From positions 3,567,634 through 3,631,633 of the forward strand of contig NW_004450478.1 of the NCBI RefSeq assembly GCF_000321225.1: 64,000 nt of DNA, in the 5' to 3' direction. The notes below the pieces were generated by a model that did not search any database, had not been told where the DNA came from, and saw nothing but the letters and a program-made list of their open reading frames with translations. Source of the DNA: Odobenus rosmarus divergens (lineage: Eukaryota > Chordata > Mammalia > Carnivora > Odobenidae). Positions 35,390 to 47,004 of this stretch are shown here, in pieces. Numbering within the stretch: position 1 is the stretch's first letter; each line of letters starts with the position of its first letter. Both the position numbers and the translations under genes were made by a program.

Positions 35390-36770
35390 TTTGAGGAAAT
35401 CACCTATGATTCTCATTACTATGACTGTATGGCATGGGTGAGTACACTTCAGTGTTAGAGGGCCAATTCTTTTAATATCCTGAAGAGGAACTTTCATGGA
35501 TATGTTAAAGTTCTACCAAAGAGATAAAATATGCTGAATCACCACTGCGCAAAATAGCATTTGACCACCCTCTTTCAATAAAATAATACTATCTTTAATA
35601 GCTAATCTTGTTATTTTAGCAAGAACTTGTGTTCCAGGTACCGGTTTGCTGCATGTACGTGTGTGTGTCCATGTAACAGCCGCAGAGCATATTTGTAAAA
35701 CAGGGTTTAATTCTGTGGTTTGAATGTTATTTACTTTAAGTCTCCCATCTGCATCACAAATAATTGTCCTGGTATTTTAAAGTATGTCCAGCTTTGATTT
35801 TTTTCAAATTCTTTAATTTTAGTGTTTTTATGAAAATAGCAAAGAAAACTAAAAGAAAGAAAAAACAAAATTAAAATGTTGCCAGATGAATGACATCAAC
35901 ATATTAGTCAGAAATTTAGCACACTTGCTGTGTACTGCATAATAGCAATATCATAGTCAGTTTTAGAAACTCTTGGCATGTTGGTAACTGAGAATCTTAC
36001 ATTTTTCACCAGTTGAGAAGCTGCTTAATTCAGTTAGTGTGACATAAGCCCTACACTGACCTCACTTAATGACTAGCCGAATAAAAGAAGTTTAGAGGTT
36101 TCACAGCTGCTGACAGAGTCCTTGGAAAGAATTATTTTGGAATATTCTTACTGTTGCTAAAGAAGGGAATTAAAGAGGTCAGAAATAAGAAACCAGGAAG
36201 AAAACAAGCCTGTCAGCATTCAAAACTGATTACGAGGGAATTACTTTGTGGTTAAAAATCCACAGTGTTTCAGCAACTTTGTGTCGGAATGTTTATCCCA
36301 GAGGACTTTCGTTGCATGTATTTTGCTACAAATAAATTTGCTTACCTTAACTCTATAAAGAGCTTGATAAACCACAACTGCTTGGATCTGAATTTGCCAG
36401 TTTTCACAACACCTACCAACTCCATTGAAAACCAGGAGACTTTCAGGATGTGGGAAGGGCCCTGGCCTTGTCCCAGGGTCCAAATATGTGGTTGTCCCTT
36501 TTGTTATGGTTCACATCTTAGAAGAAGTCAGATCATGAGCCACAGCGGCCAACATTAGCAACTAGGAGCCTGTTAATTGTGTAGAAGCCCCTCAGGTTGA
36601 GTGTAACAAAGGGAAAGATGGTGTTTTTCTAACCTAAACCAGTTGGATAGTTTACTTTCATTCTTTCATTTGCTTTAATACTTGTGGAATAAACAATTAT
36701 TGAAAAATTTAATATATTGATTTATTTGAGAATCTCTCCCTTGGATTGGAGAACCACGTGCCTGTCGTGT
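35390..36770. other. intergenic DNA without recognised repeats
   Basis: One of the longer repeat-free blocks in the window. The frames at 36241-36558 oppose each other on the two strands and show no domain. A conserved non-coding element would be a possibility, but this cannot be judged without alignment. Confidence 0.4.
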
Positions 36771-36774
36771 GGGG

Positions 36775-36970
36775 TAGTGGGCAGTACATCAGTTGAGATT
36801 CAGGGGACCTACACTCCATTTTCTACTTATTTATTGTCAGATTACCCTTGTCTAAGATAGGTTCAATTCCTCAGTAACAGCTTCATAATCTTCACAATGG
36901 AGGCGATGATAACTTAAAAGGATGTGGGGATCAAGAGAGATCGTGTATGCCAAAGTAGCTCGTTAAAACA
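36775..36970 (+). mobile_element. MIR fragment
   Basis: Sense MIR pattern through AGATTCAGGGGACCTACACT, TTCCTCAGTAACAGCTTCAT and AATGGAGGCGATGATAACTT. Diverged. Confidence 0.45.
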
Positions 36971-37494
36971 ATAATTTGTTATATTGCCTCAATTCCCCTC
37001 CCTCCCATAAACACATTTTAACTTCTCAAAGTTCCTTGAACTCAGAGTTAGATTAAGGAGTGGGCAAGGACAGATTCAGCCTGGTGCCAACGTATAAAAG
37101 TGCTGCACAGCCCTGGATTACATTGGAAATATGTTGCCAGATAATGCAGGCTTTGACCCGTCATCCTTGGCAAGATGTAAATTCTTGGTTTCATTTCTGC
37201 CCAAAGAGGCAAACCCTTGAGTGGAAATAAAAACATAAAACAAAACTCCCCTTGCTAGAATTAGTTATCCATGCTGAACTTTCTTGCAAACAAGCAGTTA
37301 TGAACAGCCACAATTCCAAGGTCCCCACAATGCAGGTCACAATGCTGCTTAATGGGGACATAATCAACTTTTTATTTAAAATTTTCATCTATGGATATAT
37401 ATCCAACTAAGTGGTCACATTCTTTCAGAACATTGACTATGCTCTGACCAGTAGATGTCAATCAGTAAAGGAATTTGTTTCTATGTCAAATTTT

Positions 37495-37686
37495 TTTAAG
37501 ATTTTATTTATTCATTTGAGAGAGAGAGAGAGAGAGAGAATGAGCAGAGAGGAGCAGGCAGAGGCAGAGGGAGAAACAGGCTCCCCACTGAGCAGGGAGC
37601 CCAACTCAGGGCTTGATCCCAGGACCCTGAGATCATGACCTGAACCAAAGGCAGATGCTTAACCATTCGAGCCACCCAGGTACCCC
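37495..37686 (-). mobile_element. Can-SINE
   Basis: Antisense copy with an extended GA repeat (37518-37539). It is flanked by TCAAATTTTT on both sides. The frames 37411-37638 and 37508-37714 derive from it. Confidence 0.92.
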
Positions 37687-38102
37687 TCAAATTTTTATTA
37701 ATATAATTTTCCATACCCTATAAATAAATGCTCAACAAGTAGTTTTTATATATTAGTTAAAAGGGGTGCCAAATCATCTGCCTGCCAATAATACTCAGAT
37801 TTTCTTGCACTCGCTATGCTTTTCCACATATTTCCATCTACATACATGCTGTCTTTACTCCACTTTGGTCACTAATCTTTTGAGTCAATTAAAAAATCAA
37901 TCCTTATATGATACCTTCCTTTCCCCCTTAGTTCCCTAAGAGAGAATTTTGATATTTTCTTGATTCTAAGATAGCAGCTTTTTTTGATATATCAAAGCAA
38001 AACAAAGAGAATATTAAAGATAGGCATCAGTTTATGACATGTTCCAATAGAAAAATGCTAAAGTGATCAAACAAAATTTAAAATCTAGAAAATATTGTAG
38101 TT

Positions 38103-38330
38103 GGGATGCCTGGGTGGCTCAGTTGGTTGGGCATCTGCCTTCGGCTCAGGTCATGATCCCAGGGTCATGGATTTATTGTTGGATTATTATTATTGGATTA
38201 TTATTATCCCAGGATTGAATCCCATGTCAGGATCCCTGCTCAGCGGGAAGCCTGCTTCTCCCTCTCCCTCTGCAGCTCCCCCTGCTTGTGCTCTCTCCCT
38301 CTCTGTCAAATAAATAAATAAAATTTAAAA
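38103..38330 (+). mobile_element. Can-SINE with an internal ATT-rich expansion
   Basis: GGGATGCCTGGGTGGCTCAG head and normal tail. After CCCAGGGTCATGG an extra ATT-rich stretch of about 40 bases (38171-38210), built from GGATTATTATTATT-like units, interrupts the body before CCCAGGATTGAAT resumes. The duplication GAAAATATTGTAG / GAAAATACTGTAG flanks it. Confidence 0.92.
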
Positions 38331-38486
38331 AAGAAAATACTGTAGCTGCTTACTCCTATGAGCACATAGTACACTCTCTGTTTTAGAATTTATCACACCG
38401 TATATATTATAAGGTATATAAATTTGCCACATGAGACTTGGATAAAACAAATGTTGTATTATCTTATTTAAAAAAGTCAAAATAAG

Positions 38487-38592
38487 GGGTGCCTGGGTGG
38501 CTCACTCAATTAGGTATCCTACTCTTGATCTCAGTTTAGGGCTTAATCTCAGGGTTGTGAGATTAAGATCAGCCTCATGTTAAAAAAAAATT
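38487..38592 (+). mobile_element. old short Can-SINE
   Basis: GGGGTGCCTGGGTGGCTCAC, then a diverged tRNA-like part (TAATCTCAGGGTTGTGAGAT) and a short A tail. Lacks the CT-rich section. Confidence 0.85.
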
Positions 38593-38599
38593 GAAATAA

Positions 38600-40720
38600 A
38601 TCTCACTCTGAACTCCCTTGTCAACACCTTTAATATTAATTACAAGAGAGCCCTTCTTTGAGGTTGTTCATGATTCTACATCATCATGGAGAAAAGGATT
38701 CTTGACTTGAGTTCATTCTAGCTGCCCAGTTGTCATGTCCATTGCTCAAGCACGTGACCTATTGGAAGGTAGTTACTTTCGTAGTACCCTTCATCCACGC
38801 TCAACTCAGACCCAAGGCTTGCAAGGCTACAGCTGTATAGACTCAACCCCCAGACACCACCTACATGCATTCCTTACCACAGGTCATGCCACCTACTGGG
38901 ATTCTGATTGGGAATAGGACCCTCGTCCCTACCCACCTCAGGAAACAATAATTCAATTCCTCTATCCACTCTCCTTCTGAGATAATCCAGTATAATCTTC
39001 CTCAATGGGCCTGAATCCCAAACAGTTTAATTTTCTGAATAGTTCTGTTTGTGTTTATTGGATGGGGGAGGGGCAGCTGTCATATAAAGAAAGACTAGAC
39101 TTTACCTTTTCAGGTACAAGTTAGGAAAGGAGACCATTTATTTTACTATGGTGAATTGACAGCAGGGAAGACTAAAAATGATATTAAACAACAATCAAAA
39201 TTTAACAGTCGGTTTGGTGTATATGTTCATCCCCTGCCACAAACAGTTGTTTCTGAGGGTAAGTCTATGTTTTCTTCATGGATGGGTCTTTAGCATTCCA
39301 CATAGGGCTATGATATGTTATCAGTCAATATTGGGTCAATGAACTGAGTATAGAGTGGATTATTATTCTTATCTTCTAGAGTAATTCTGGTTTTAGGAAT
39401 TTTAGATGCATTAAAATGTAAAACTAGTTGAATAGAACTCAAGAACAAGTCTCTGTCCTCCAGTCATACCATTTTGATGAATTTTCTCCCAGAGGTACAA
39501 GGAATATTAGATTTCAAACACATTGAATTAGAATTTTAAAATTATTCGATCTAAAATAGATTTTAGCTCTGCTTTTTTCCCCTAAGAAGTCACTGTATCT
39601 CTGTGCCACTGTGTCTATTCACATAATGTGAAGTTCGTAAAGTATTCTAAATTTGGATGGAAAGTACACGCTGTTCATTGAGGGCACAGAAATATCTTTG
39701 AAAGTGAAATATTTGATGGATACACAGACATTTGTGCTTTGCTTTTGTTATAATTTTAGCAGTGAGTTTATATCACTGATAAATATCAGGAATATGTCAT
39801 GGGAGAACAAGGAAGTACCTTGGTTACTGTATAGTCACCAAAGTACACTTCAAAGCCTGTGTGATTTTACTAACTCTGTTCATAAAATTCCCTCATTTAA
39901 AATGTCATTTTAGGCCAACTTTCAAGCTCATAGCTAAAGCCCCATGCTGCTCCTGTTCATTCCTTTACTACCTAATAAATACTCATTCACCAGACCACTA
40001 CCATACCAAAAAGATTACAGTCACTGATAGAAGTTTCTTATAAGACTTGTTAATTGCACAAATTGAAAAGAATGACTTAAAGTCCAGAGACCAAAACGAC
40101 CCACAAAATTTTATTTATTCAGTATGTATTTAAAGACAAGACAAGACACCTTAGGCAAGGACCTAGAGCAGGCTCTGATGAAAACCATGATTTATCAGTA
40201 ACTGTTACCTTCAAGAAGATTGTCATTTCTAGAGGTGGGAACAATAGAAACATACACATAACTATAATTCAGGACATAAAATGATGAATACTAAAAGAGG
40301 AACAGAGTTCAGAGGAGGTAGTAACCACTTTCGGCTAGAGGAATTTTGCATTTCAGCACACTGAATGGGGCTTAAAAGAATGTGTTACATCCCATTTGGA
40401 CAAAGGATGACAGGGAAGGCAGATATTTCTAATGCAGGGAATTCCTTGAACAAAGACACACACTCAGTCCCCAAAGGCAGATCAATAACCCCAGACAATA
40501 GCAAACATTCTTGTTTTATCCTACTTCCTACTTGGGTATCATAAGTGCACATATTTCATAAGAATAAGGGAAGATATTATTATGAAACATACTCTGTATT
40601 TCCTCTATATTCAAAAACTGACCAACAAAAAATATGTCGAGAATAAAATAGTATTTTATGAAGTTGCTTTGATTGCTTTCCACATTTTTCTTGTTAAAGT
40701 AAGGTCTTCATTCAGAGCAG
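38600..40720. other. intergenic DNA, no gene seen
   Basis: Mostly unique-looking AT-rich sequence. Frames of 60-86 codons between 38735 and 40043 carry no recognisable domain. Confidence 0.45.
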
Positions 40721-40806
40721 CTAGTGCATTAGTCAGTGTTCTTCAGAGAAACAGAACCAATAGGATGTATATGCGTGTGAATGCGTATCTGTGCGCACAC
40801 ATAGGA

Positions 40807-40827
40807 ACACACACACACACACACACA
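40807..40827 (+). repeat. (AC)n microsatellite within the LTR
   Basis: About ten AC units, arising in the TA/CA-rich 5' part of the LTR. Confidence 0.95.
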
Positions 40828-41133
40828 TATACCCCATATTGGTTGCACAGAGAGAGATGTATTTCAAAGAAATGGCTCATACAAATGTAGGGGCTGGCAA
40901 TATGATATTTGAAGGGTTGGCAGGTAGCTTGCTAATTCTTGCAGGAGTTGATATTGCTGTCTCGAGTCTGAAGTCAGTCAGGAGTCAGAATTCCCTTCTT
41001 TGGTGGGGTAGGGACTTCAGTTTTTTTCTTAAGGTCTTCAAATGATTGGAAGGCCTACCCATGTTATGAAGGGTAATCTGCTTTACTCAAATCTACAGAT
41101 TTAAGTGATAATCACATCTAAAATCTACCTTCA

Positions 41134-41325
41134 GGGGTGCCTGGGTGGCTCAGTCAGTTAAGTGTCTGCCTTCAGCTCAGGTCATGATCTCAGGGTCCTG
41201 GGATTGAGCCCCTTGTCGGGCTCCCTGCTCAGTGGGGAGTCTGCTTCTGTCTCTCCCTCTGTGCACTCTCTCTTTTTTCTCTTTCAAATAAATAAATAGA
41301 ATCTTAAAAAATTTAATTAAATATT
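41134..41325 (+). mobile_element. Can-SINE nested in the ERVL-type LTR
   Basis: GGGGTGCCTGGGTGGCTCAG head and an AAATAAATAGAATCTTAAAA tail. LTR sequence CTACCTTCA precedes it and CTACCTTCACAGC follows, which fits a target duplication. Confidence 0.93.
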
Positions 41326-41499
41326 AAACTACCTTCACAGCAACATCTAGACTGATGTTTGGTGAAACAGCTGAGCACAATAGCCTAGTCAAGCTGACAC
41401 ATAAATCATCATAGTTCTCAGGAATCATGAAGATAGGGCACTAGTGAAAAGAGGGAAAACAGTATCTCTCATTTGTTTACATTACATAGTTCATTATAG

Positions 41500-41690
41500 T
41501 TTTATAAACATTTTTGCACATATAATTTTTAAAACCCTGTGAAGAAAGAAGGGAGCATTACTATCAACAGTTTCTAAATGACAAATCTGAGGTACAGAGA
41601 AATTAAGAATCTTAAGGGTTAAAGAGCTAGAAGTGGTTCTCAGAGTTAGAACTGATGTCTTCTGACTCATTATCTAATGATTTTTTTTGG
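41500..41690 (-). mobile_element. MIR fragment
   Basis: Antisense MIR: AAATGACAAATCTGAGGTAC, GAGAAATTAAGAATCTTAAG, GAACTGATGTCTTCTGACTC. Confidence 0.6.
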
Positions 41691-41944
41691 TATAATGATT
41701 TTTCCATTACACCATCTATTACTGTTCCAATCTAAATTCCTATAGCATTTATTATCTGTAACTCTCTCAAAACTTAAAGATACCTTTATTGATATAGTCT
41801 GTTTCTCTAACCAAATTCTAAGACATGCCTGTTTACAAAAAACCTTGTTATATCCTATATATAATTAAATATTAATAAGTTTTTTTTTTAATAAGAGTGA
41901 ATGCTGCCACACATCCTATTTATGCTGGGTGACAATCTGTTTAT

Positions 41945-42140
41945 TTTTTTTTCAAATATTTTATTTATTTGAGAGAGGGAGAGTGAGAGAGAGAGCATGA
42001 GCAGAGAGGCAGGGGGTGGCAGAGGGAGAAGCACACTCCCCGCTGAGCAGCAAGCCCAATGTAGGGCTCTATCCCAGAACTCCAGGATCATGACCTGAGC
42101 CGAAGGCAGATGCTTAACTGACTGAGCCACCCGGGTACCC
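41945..42140 (-). mobile_element. Can-SINE
   Basis: Antisense copy from CAAATATTTTATTTATTTGA to GAGCCACCCGGGTACCC. It accounts for the 85-codon frame here. Confidence 0.92.
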
Positions 42141-42229
42141 AACATCCTGTTTCTATAGTGGGGAAGAGACTCCTTGAATTAGCTTTCAGGTCATGCAGAT
42201 GAAACCTTCACAGGGCTTTTTATAAGGCT

Positions 42230-42400
42230 GGCAAGTCTGAAAGGCCTAAATTCAGGTTAAGAAAGGCTTTGAGTTGTGTGAACATGGGCAACTTGCTCAG
42301 CTTCTGTGGTCTAATCTCTTTATCTGTAAAAGGAGGATGATAAGAGAACTTCAGGAATGTATTATGGAAATATAAAGTGACTTACTATATGTATAACAGG
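42230..42400 (+). mobile_element. MIR fragment
   Basis: Sense MIR: GTGTGAACATGGGCAACTTG and CTAATCTCTTTATCTGTAAA (42312-42331). Confidence 0.6.
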
Positions 42401-42469
42401 TATGAATAGTTCTGGGACATTCAAGGTTCAAGAGGTGTCATGGTTCTTTATTTTCTGAATGAAGCCGTC

Positions 42470-43090
42470 TCCAAATCACCACTTATCAACGTCAATAAGT
42501 CCAATACCAGTTACCAACTGGGGTTATCCTCATTGGAGCTTACAAAATCCCTGGAGCTCACATCTTCCTAGAAAAATGGGGGGGCCTGGTTCTCGGTCAT
42601 AGGATGGCTCTTTTCTCCCTTGGCTCCATGTGGCTGGTCTATACAGGGCCATTGTGTATCCAGTCTTCACACACATGGGTGGCAGCTCAGTCGTCTAACT
42701 GCTCAACTACAGCTGAGCTTCTGTGCCGTATATCGGAGATGGTTTTGTGGTTGGGCTGACTGATACCTCTTCATGGTATTCCTCTCTGCTGATTCCTTAG
42801 CCACAACCATCTTACTCAAGGCACTCAACATGCAGTGTTTGAGGCCAATTCTCCATTCTCATGCTCATACGAGGACTGTTACCTCCAGAACGCAGGGTCC
42901 AGGCCATTGAGAAATCCATAGTCCTCCCCATGTTTCAATTGAGGAACAAACTCCAGGGTTGGGCCACCCTCCCAAAGCCTCCATTTTCACCTCCTTCGGG
43001 ACAGCCCAGTTTAATCCCTTTATTGGCTGAGGGCTTTGAAATGAATCCTATTGAAACTCTCACTCTGAGGATAAGGGAAATCTAGATTTC
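42470..43090. other. GC-richer unassigned block (possible old LTR)
   Basis: Base composition is clearly less AT-rich than on either side, as in many LTR relics, but I could not match it to a known family. The 74-codon frame at 42861-43085 is proline-rich and shows no domain. No splice-bounded exon was recognised. Confidence 0.3.
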
Positions 43091-43309
43091 AAGGGCATAG
43101 AGTCTCATCTTTGTCGTCATTCTTCGGTAACAATAGAAAAAAATAAAAATACCTCATTCTCAGTAAGTCACACAGACGCACAGGTAAATCACTTAGCGTA
43201 TATTAGCATATGTTAATTGCTCAATATATGTTACTTTTTATCATTATTGTTTGGAATATTCTAAATGCATATTGACGATGCTCCACTGAATCTTTCACCT
43301 ATTGAGAAG

Positions 43310-43490
43310 TTTTAAGGTATAGGGGAATGATCCTGGATTTTGGAGCCAAATAGCTCTGGTGTTGATTCATAGCTCTGTCATCCATTATCTCTGTGAACTT
43401 AGGTAAATTACCTCATTCAACTTCAGTTTTTCTTCTGTAAAATTAATTGCATTAGCTAATTGCACATAACTCGTATAGCCTTAGGCTTGA
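43310..43490 (+). mobile_element. MIR element
   Basis: TCCTGGATTTTGGAGCCAAA, GTTGATTCATAGCTCTGTCA and GTGAACTTAGGTAAATTACC in MIR order. Confidence 0.75.
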
Positions 43491-43494
43491 CCTG

Positions 43495-45020
43495 CCAGGA
43501 CATATACTTGATACTTATAAAAATATCCTGAATCTCAAGGCTTTGAGTCCACAGCTACTTGACCAGTAGAAAATTCAGTCTTTTGGTGGCAGCCATTCCC
43601 ATTAATTTATTCTGTCTGGGAAGCCCCATGAGTGAGGTGTGCCTGCAGTTACTTCATTTTCATGTCTTCTGCTCTTACCCCTACACTGCTGATCTTATGC
43701 TTCTCTTTCCCTCTGGACAGTAGGAAAAATCCTTTAGGGTCCCATAATTAGAGATATTTCAACAGTTACGCCCCCCAGGTCCCTGCCTTCTCCTTTTATA
43801 GCATATTCAAGCTTAGCGGAAGAGGGGAAATGTCAGGGAAGATCAAGCACAGCCTCCTGGGGCCACTGCTCCCTCTGACATTCAGGAAAACTACCAGCTC
43901 AGACCTGTTCTTCCATATCTGAATAGGTTCTGAGGTCCCTGTCTCCAGACCAACCTCCTTTGAGGGATCCCAGTCCCTAGACTGGTTTCTGGATGCCTGA
44001 ACACAACATGTGGACCAGGTTTGAACTCTCTCCTACAGATATCCTGGGTGCATGCAAAACAAGATGTATGTCTGGGCATCTGTTTCAGTCCTTAGGAGCA
44101 TTCTGTGATGGTCACAAAGCCCCTGGAACATTCTGTCACCCGAAGCTGTGTTATCAGGGGCAAACAGAGGACCTTATGTCATGCTCCAACCTTGACTTAC
44201 TCCAAAATATTCCTTAAAGTAACTAGTGTCTGCTACATGGTAAGCTCTTAGTAAACATAATTCCCCCTTTGTCTTCTTTGTCTAAGAACGATTTGATGCA
44301 TTTGGTGGATAGTTGCTTAAAAAACCTGTTTTATCTTTATGCCAAGCTGTTTTTTTAGTGAAAAAAATCTGTGAGCCAAAGTACTCTGGGTCATGTTGTT
44401 AAATAGAGCATCTCAGGACTTGGGAGCTTACTATCAATGTAGCCTACACAGTTCTAAGCATGACAGGCTTAATCAGAGAAACTATTAGTAGAATGTAGAT
44501 TAGCCACCAGGGAAGAGTCGTGGCACTGTACCATGATGGGAACCATTTCAATTTGGACCCCAATGAGCAAGTGGAGGAGAAAAAAATGAGTTGCTCCAGT
44601 GCTGTGTGAGAGACACATAGGGTAGGATGCTTGGGTTAAGAGTAAAGAGTCAAGCAAATAAACAAAAACCTTCCCCACAGTTTATAAGTAAAGCAGGAAG
44701 TCAACTGTTTGCAAACTATATTGCAGGGAAATGAAGCCTCTATAAAGCTTGTATTTAGGTGAACTTTGAACTTTGCCAATGCAAAGAATAAGTACTATTT
44801 AAAATCCCTATAAGGCACTGAAGAAAATTCAATTCAAACAGGGAATGGTGTCGGGGTAGACGTGGGAAACAGAAAATGGTTGGCAGAGCTGGGACAGTAG
44901 AGGAAGAAGTGTCCAGATCTGACCAAACCTGAGATTATTCCTGATGTCATTCTGGTTTAAGGATTCTCACAAAATCTTTAAGGAAGAAAATCTGGAAATT
45001 AATATAAAAAATACACTTAT
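43495..45020. other. intergenic DNA, no gene seen
   Basis: The segment 43740-44215 is GC-richer and may be another unassigned old repeat. Frames at 43891-44217 oppose each other on the two strands. No family recognised. Confidence 0.35.
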
Positions 45021-45029
45021 ATGATGTCT

Positions 45030-45195
45030 ATGGATATATTATGAGCCTTTCACACTGTAATTTGCTTAATCTTTAAAACAACCACATGAGGTACTATTGG
45101 CCCCATTTTATAGATAAACAAACTGAGGCATAAGTTGCCTCAAAACACGAGGCAAGAAACAGAGCCAGAATTAAAAATCAGGTAGTCTTAGAGTT
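45030..45195 (-). mobile_element. MIR element
   Basis: CCCCATTTTATAGATAAACA (45101-45120), AACTGAGGCATAAGTTGCCT and AACAGAGCCAGAATTAAAAA give a clear antisense MIR. Confidence 0.75.
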
Positions 45196-45199
45196 ATCT

Positions 45200-45420
45200 G
45201 GGGCACCTGGGTGGCTCAGAGGGTCAAGCATCTGCCTTCGGCTCAGGTCGTGATCTCTGGGTCCTGGCGTTGAGGCCGGGGGAGTCCCGGGTGGAGCCCC
45301 ACGACAGGCTCTCTGTTCAGAGAGGAGTCTGCTTCTCCCTCTCCCTCTGCCACTCCCCTTGCTTGTGTTCTCTCACTCTCTGTCAAATAAATAAATAAAA
45401 TCTTCTTAAAAATTAAAAAA
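45200..45420 (+). mobile_element. Can-SINE with a small internal insertion
   Basis: GGGGCACCTGGGTGGCTCAG head and AAATAAATAAATAAAATCTT tail. The middle carries extra GC-rich bases at about 45268-45293 (GCGTTGAGGCCGGGGGAGTC) not seen in the other copies. Confidence 0.92.
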
Positions 45421-45424
45421 AAAG

Positions 45425-45855
45425 TTATCATAGGATATAGTAATTTCACTCCTAGGGCCTACTAAATCTGTTCCAAGAGAAATGAAAACATATGCTCACA
45501 TAAAAATGTGTGCACCAATGTTTATAGCAGCATTATTTATAATAGCTAAAAGCAGGAAATAATTCAAAAGTCCATTGATGGGTGTGAATGGATAAACAAA
45601 ATGTGGCATAACCATACATAGGAAATTATTCAGCATAAAAAGGTATGAAGTGCTGGTATATACTATAACATGGATGTACTTTGAAAACATAATGCTAAGT
45701 GAAAGAAGCCAGTTATAGAGACCACTTATATTATTCCATTTATATGAAATATCCAAAATAGGCAACTCTGTAGAGATAGGAAGTAAATTAGTAGTTGCTT
45801 AGGGTGAGATGCACGGGAATTGGAAGAGATAGCTAAGAGATAATAGAATCTTAGG
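45425..45855 (+). mobile_element. L1 3' region (older L1)
   Basis: CAATGTTTATAGCAGCATTA, ATGAATGG-like TGTGAATGGATAAACAAAAT, TTATTCAGCATAAAAAGGTA, AATGCTAAGTGAAAGAAGCC and TTCCATTTATATGAAATATC are in the order of the 3' part of old mammalian L1. The 89-codon minus-strand frame is a shadow of it. Confidence 0.88.
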
Positions 45856-45992
45856 GGAAAAAAATCAGGTAATCTGGTTCAAGAGACTGGGCTTCCAACC
45901 CCTGGGCTATGGCATCTCTCTTGACCACAGAAGCCTGCCGACCAGAACTTTCTGCTGTATGTGCTCAGATACTTTAAAATACATACGGTTTT

Positions 45993-46158
45993 GGGGCGCC
46001 TGGGTGGGCTCACATCATGATCCCGGGGTCCTGGGTTGGAGCCCCACATCGGGCTCCCTGCGCTCAGTGGGGAGCCTGCTTCTCCTTGTCCCTCTGTGCT
46101 CTCTCTCTCGCTCTCAGCCTCTTTTGCTCTCTCTCAAATTAATAAATAAAATATTAAA
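45993..46158 (+). mobile_element. Can-SINE with a deleted head segment
   Basis: GGGGCGCCTGGGTGGGCTCA then directly CATCATGATCCCGGGGTCCT, so about 30 bases of the tRNA-related head are missing. It is flanked by AATACATACGGTTTT and AATACATATGGTTTT, a one-mismatch duplication. Confidence 0.93.
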
Positions 46159-46159
46159 A

Positions 46160-46785
46160 AATACATATGGTTTTGATATGCATGGGGGAAAGGTCAACTA
46201 AAAGAGACCTTAAAGAAGGCTGGCTTGATGAAGCTCAATGATAAATGGATAGATAGCATGTTACACTAGGTTTTAACATCTATCTGCTGTACCCTTCCCT
46301 CCCCATGGAAAAAGCCTACCATTCTCTTTTTGTTGCTGAACATCACAAAAAATATGGCATAAAAGTATCAGGGTAGGACTCCAGAACAGATTCATTACAT
46401 TGTTGCTCTGTTCACCTTTCAAAAATGGCCAAATTGAATTCCAAACTTAATCTCTCAAGGAAACAATCTTCAAGTTGTGAGAAAGTGTCAGGTAAGTAAA
46501 TGGTGCACGGATACTTCAAAACTGAAAAGCTGAAAACTTTTATTTCTCTTGCCTTTGTCAAAAAACAACAAAAAACTCAACATTAATTTCTGGTACTCGC
46601 AGACAAACAGGTGTGAAGGGCCCCCTGCTGGCCCTTTACTAATAAATACTAAGTGAATTGGAGGCCTATACTCAGTGCCTTGGCCTGGCATGTGTAAACT
46701 GTCTAAAATTACCAAGATACTAGGCTCTTTGATGATAATAGTCTCAGGTTGTAAATAACCCTCTCATCATGACCAAGGCTGCTTT
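46160..46785. other. intergenic DNA, no gene seen
   Basis: Unique-looking. The 75-codon minus-strand frame at 46488-46715 has no recognisable domain. Confidence 0.4.
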
Positions 46786-46786
46786 A

Positions 46787-46990
46787 TTTTTATTTTTATT
46801 TTTTTAAGATTTTATTTATTTATTTGACAGAGAGAGCGAGCGAGAGAGGGAACACAAGCAGGGGGAGTGGGAGAGGGAGAAGCAGGCTTCCCGCTGAGCA
46901 GGGAGCCCAATGCAGGGCTCGATCCCAGGATCCTGGGATCATGACCCTGAGCCGAAGGCAGATGTTTAACGACTGAGCCACCCAGGTGCC
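46787..46990 (-). mobile_element. Can-SINE
   Basis: Antisense full-length copy. The perfect duplication CCAAGGCTGCTTTA is at 46773-46786 and 46991-47004. Confidence 0.97.
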
Positions 46991-47004
46991 CCAAGGCTGC
47001 TTTA

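Larger units (their letters stand above)
40727..41415. mobile_element. ancient ERVL-type LTR split by a SINE
   Basis: Starts TGCATTAGTCAGTGTTCTTC with CAGAGAAACAGAACCAATAG, then GGTAATCTGCTTTACTCAAA, and after the SINE CAGCAACATCTAGACTGATG and AGTCAAGCTGACACATAAAT. This order is characteristic of a common old mammalian LTR seen in antisense. The open frames at 40582-41045 are inside it or overlap its edge. Subfamily name not certain. Confidence 0.7.

Noticed and set aside
35390..36770. possible exon in a repeat-free stretch (97- and 80-codon frames)
   Set aside because: The frames overlap on opposite strands, lack domains and are not bounded by convincing splice sites.
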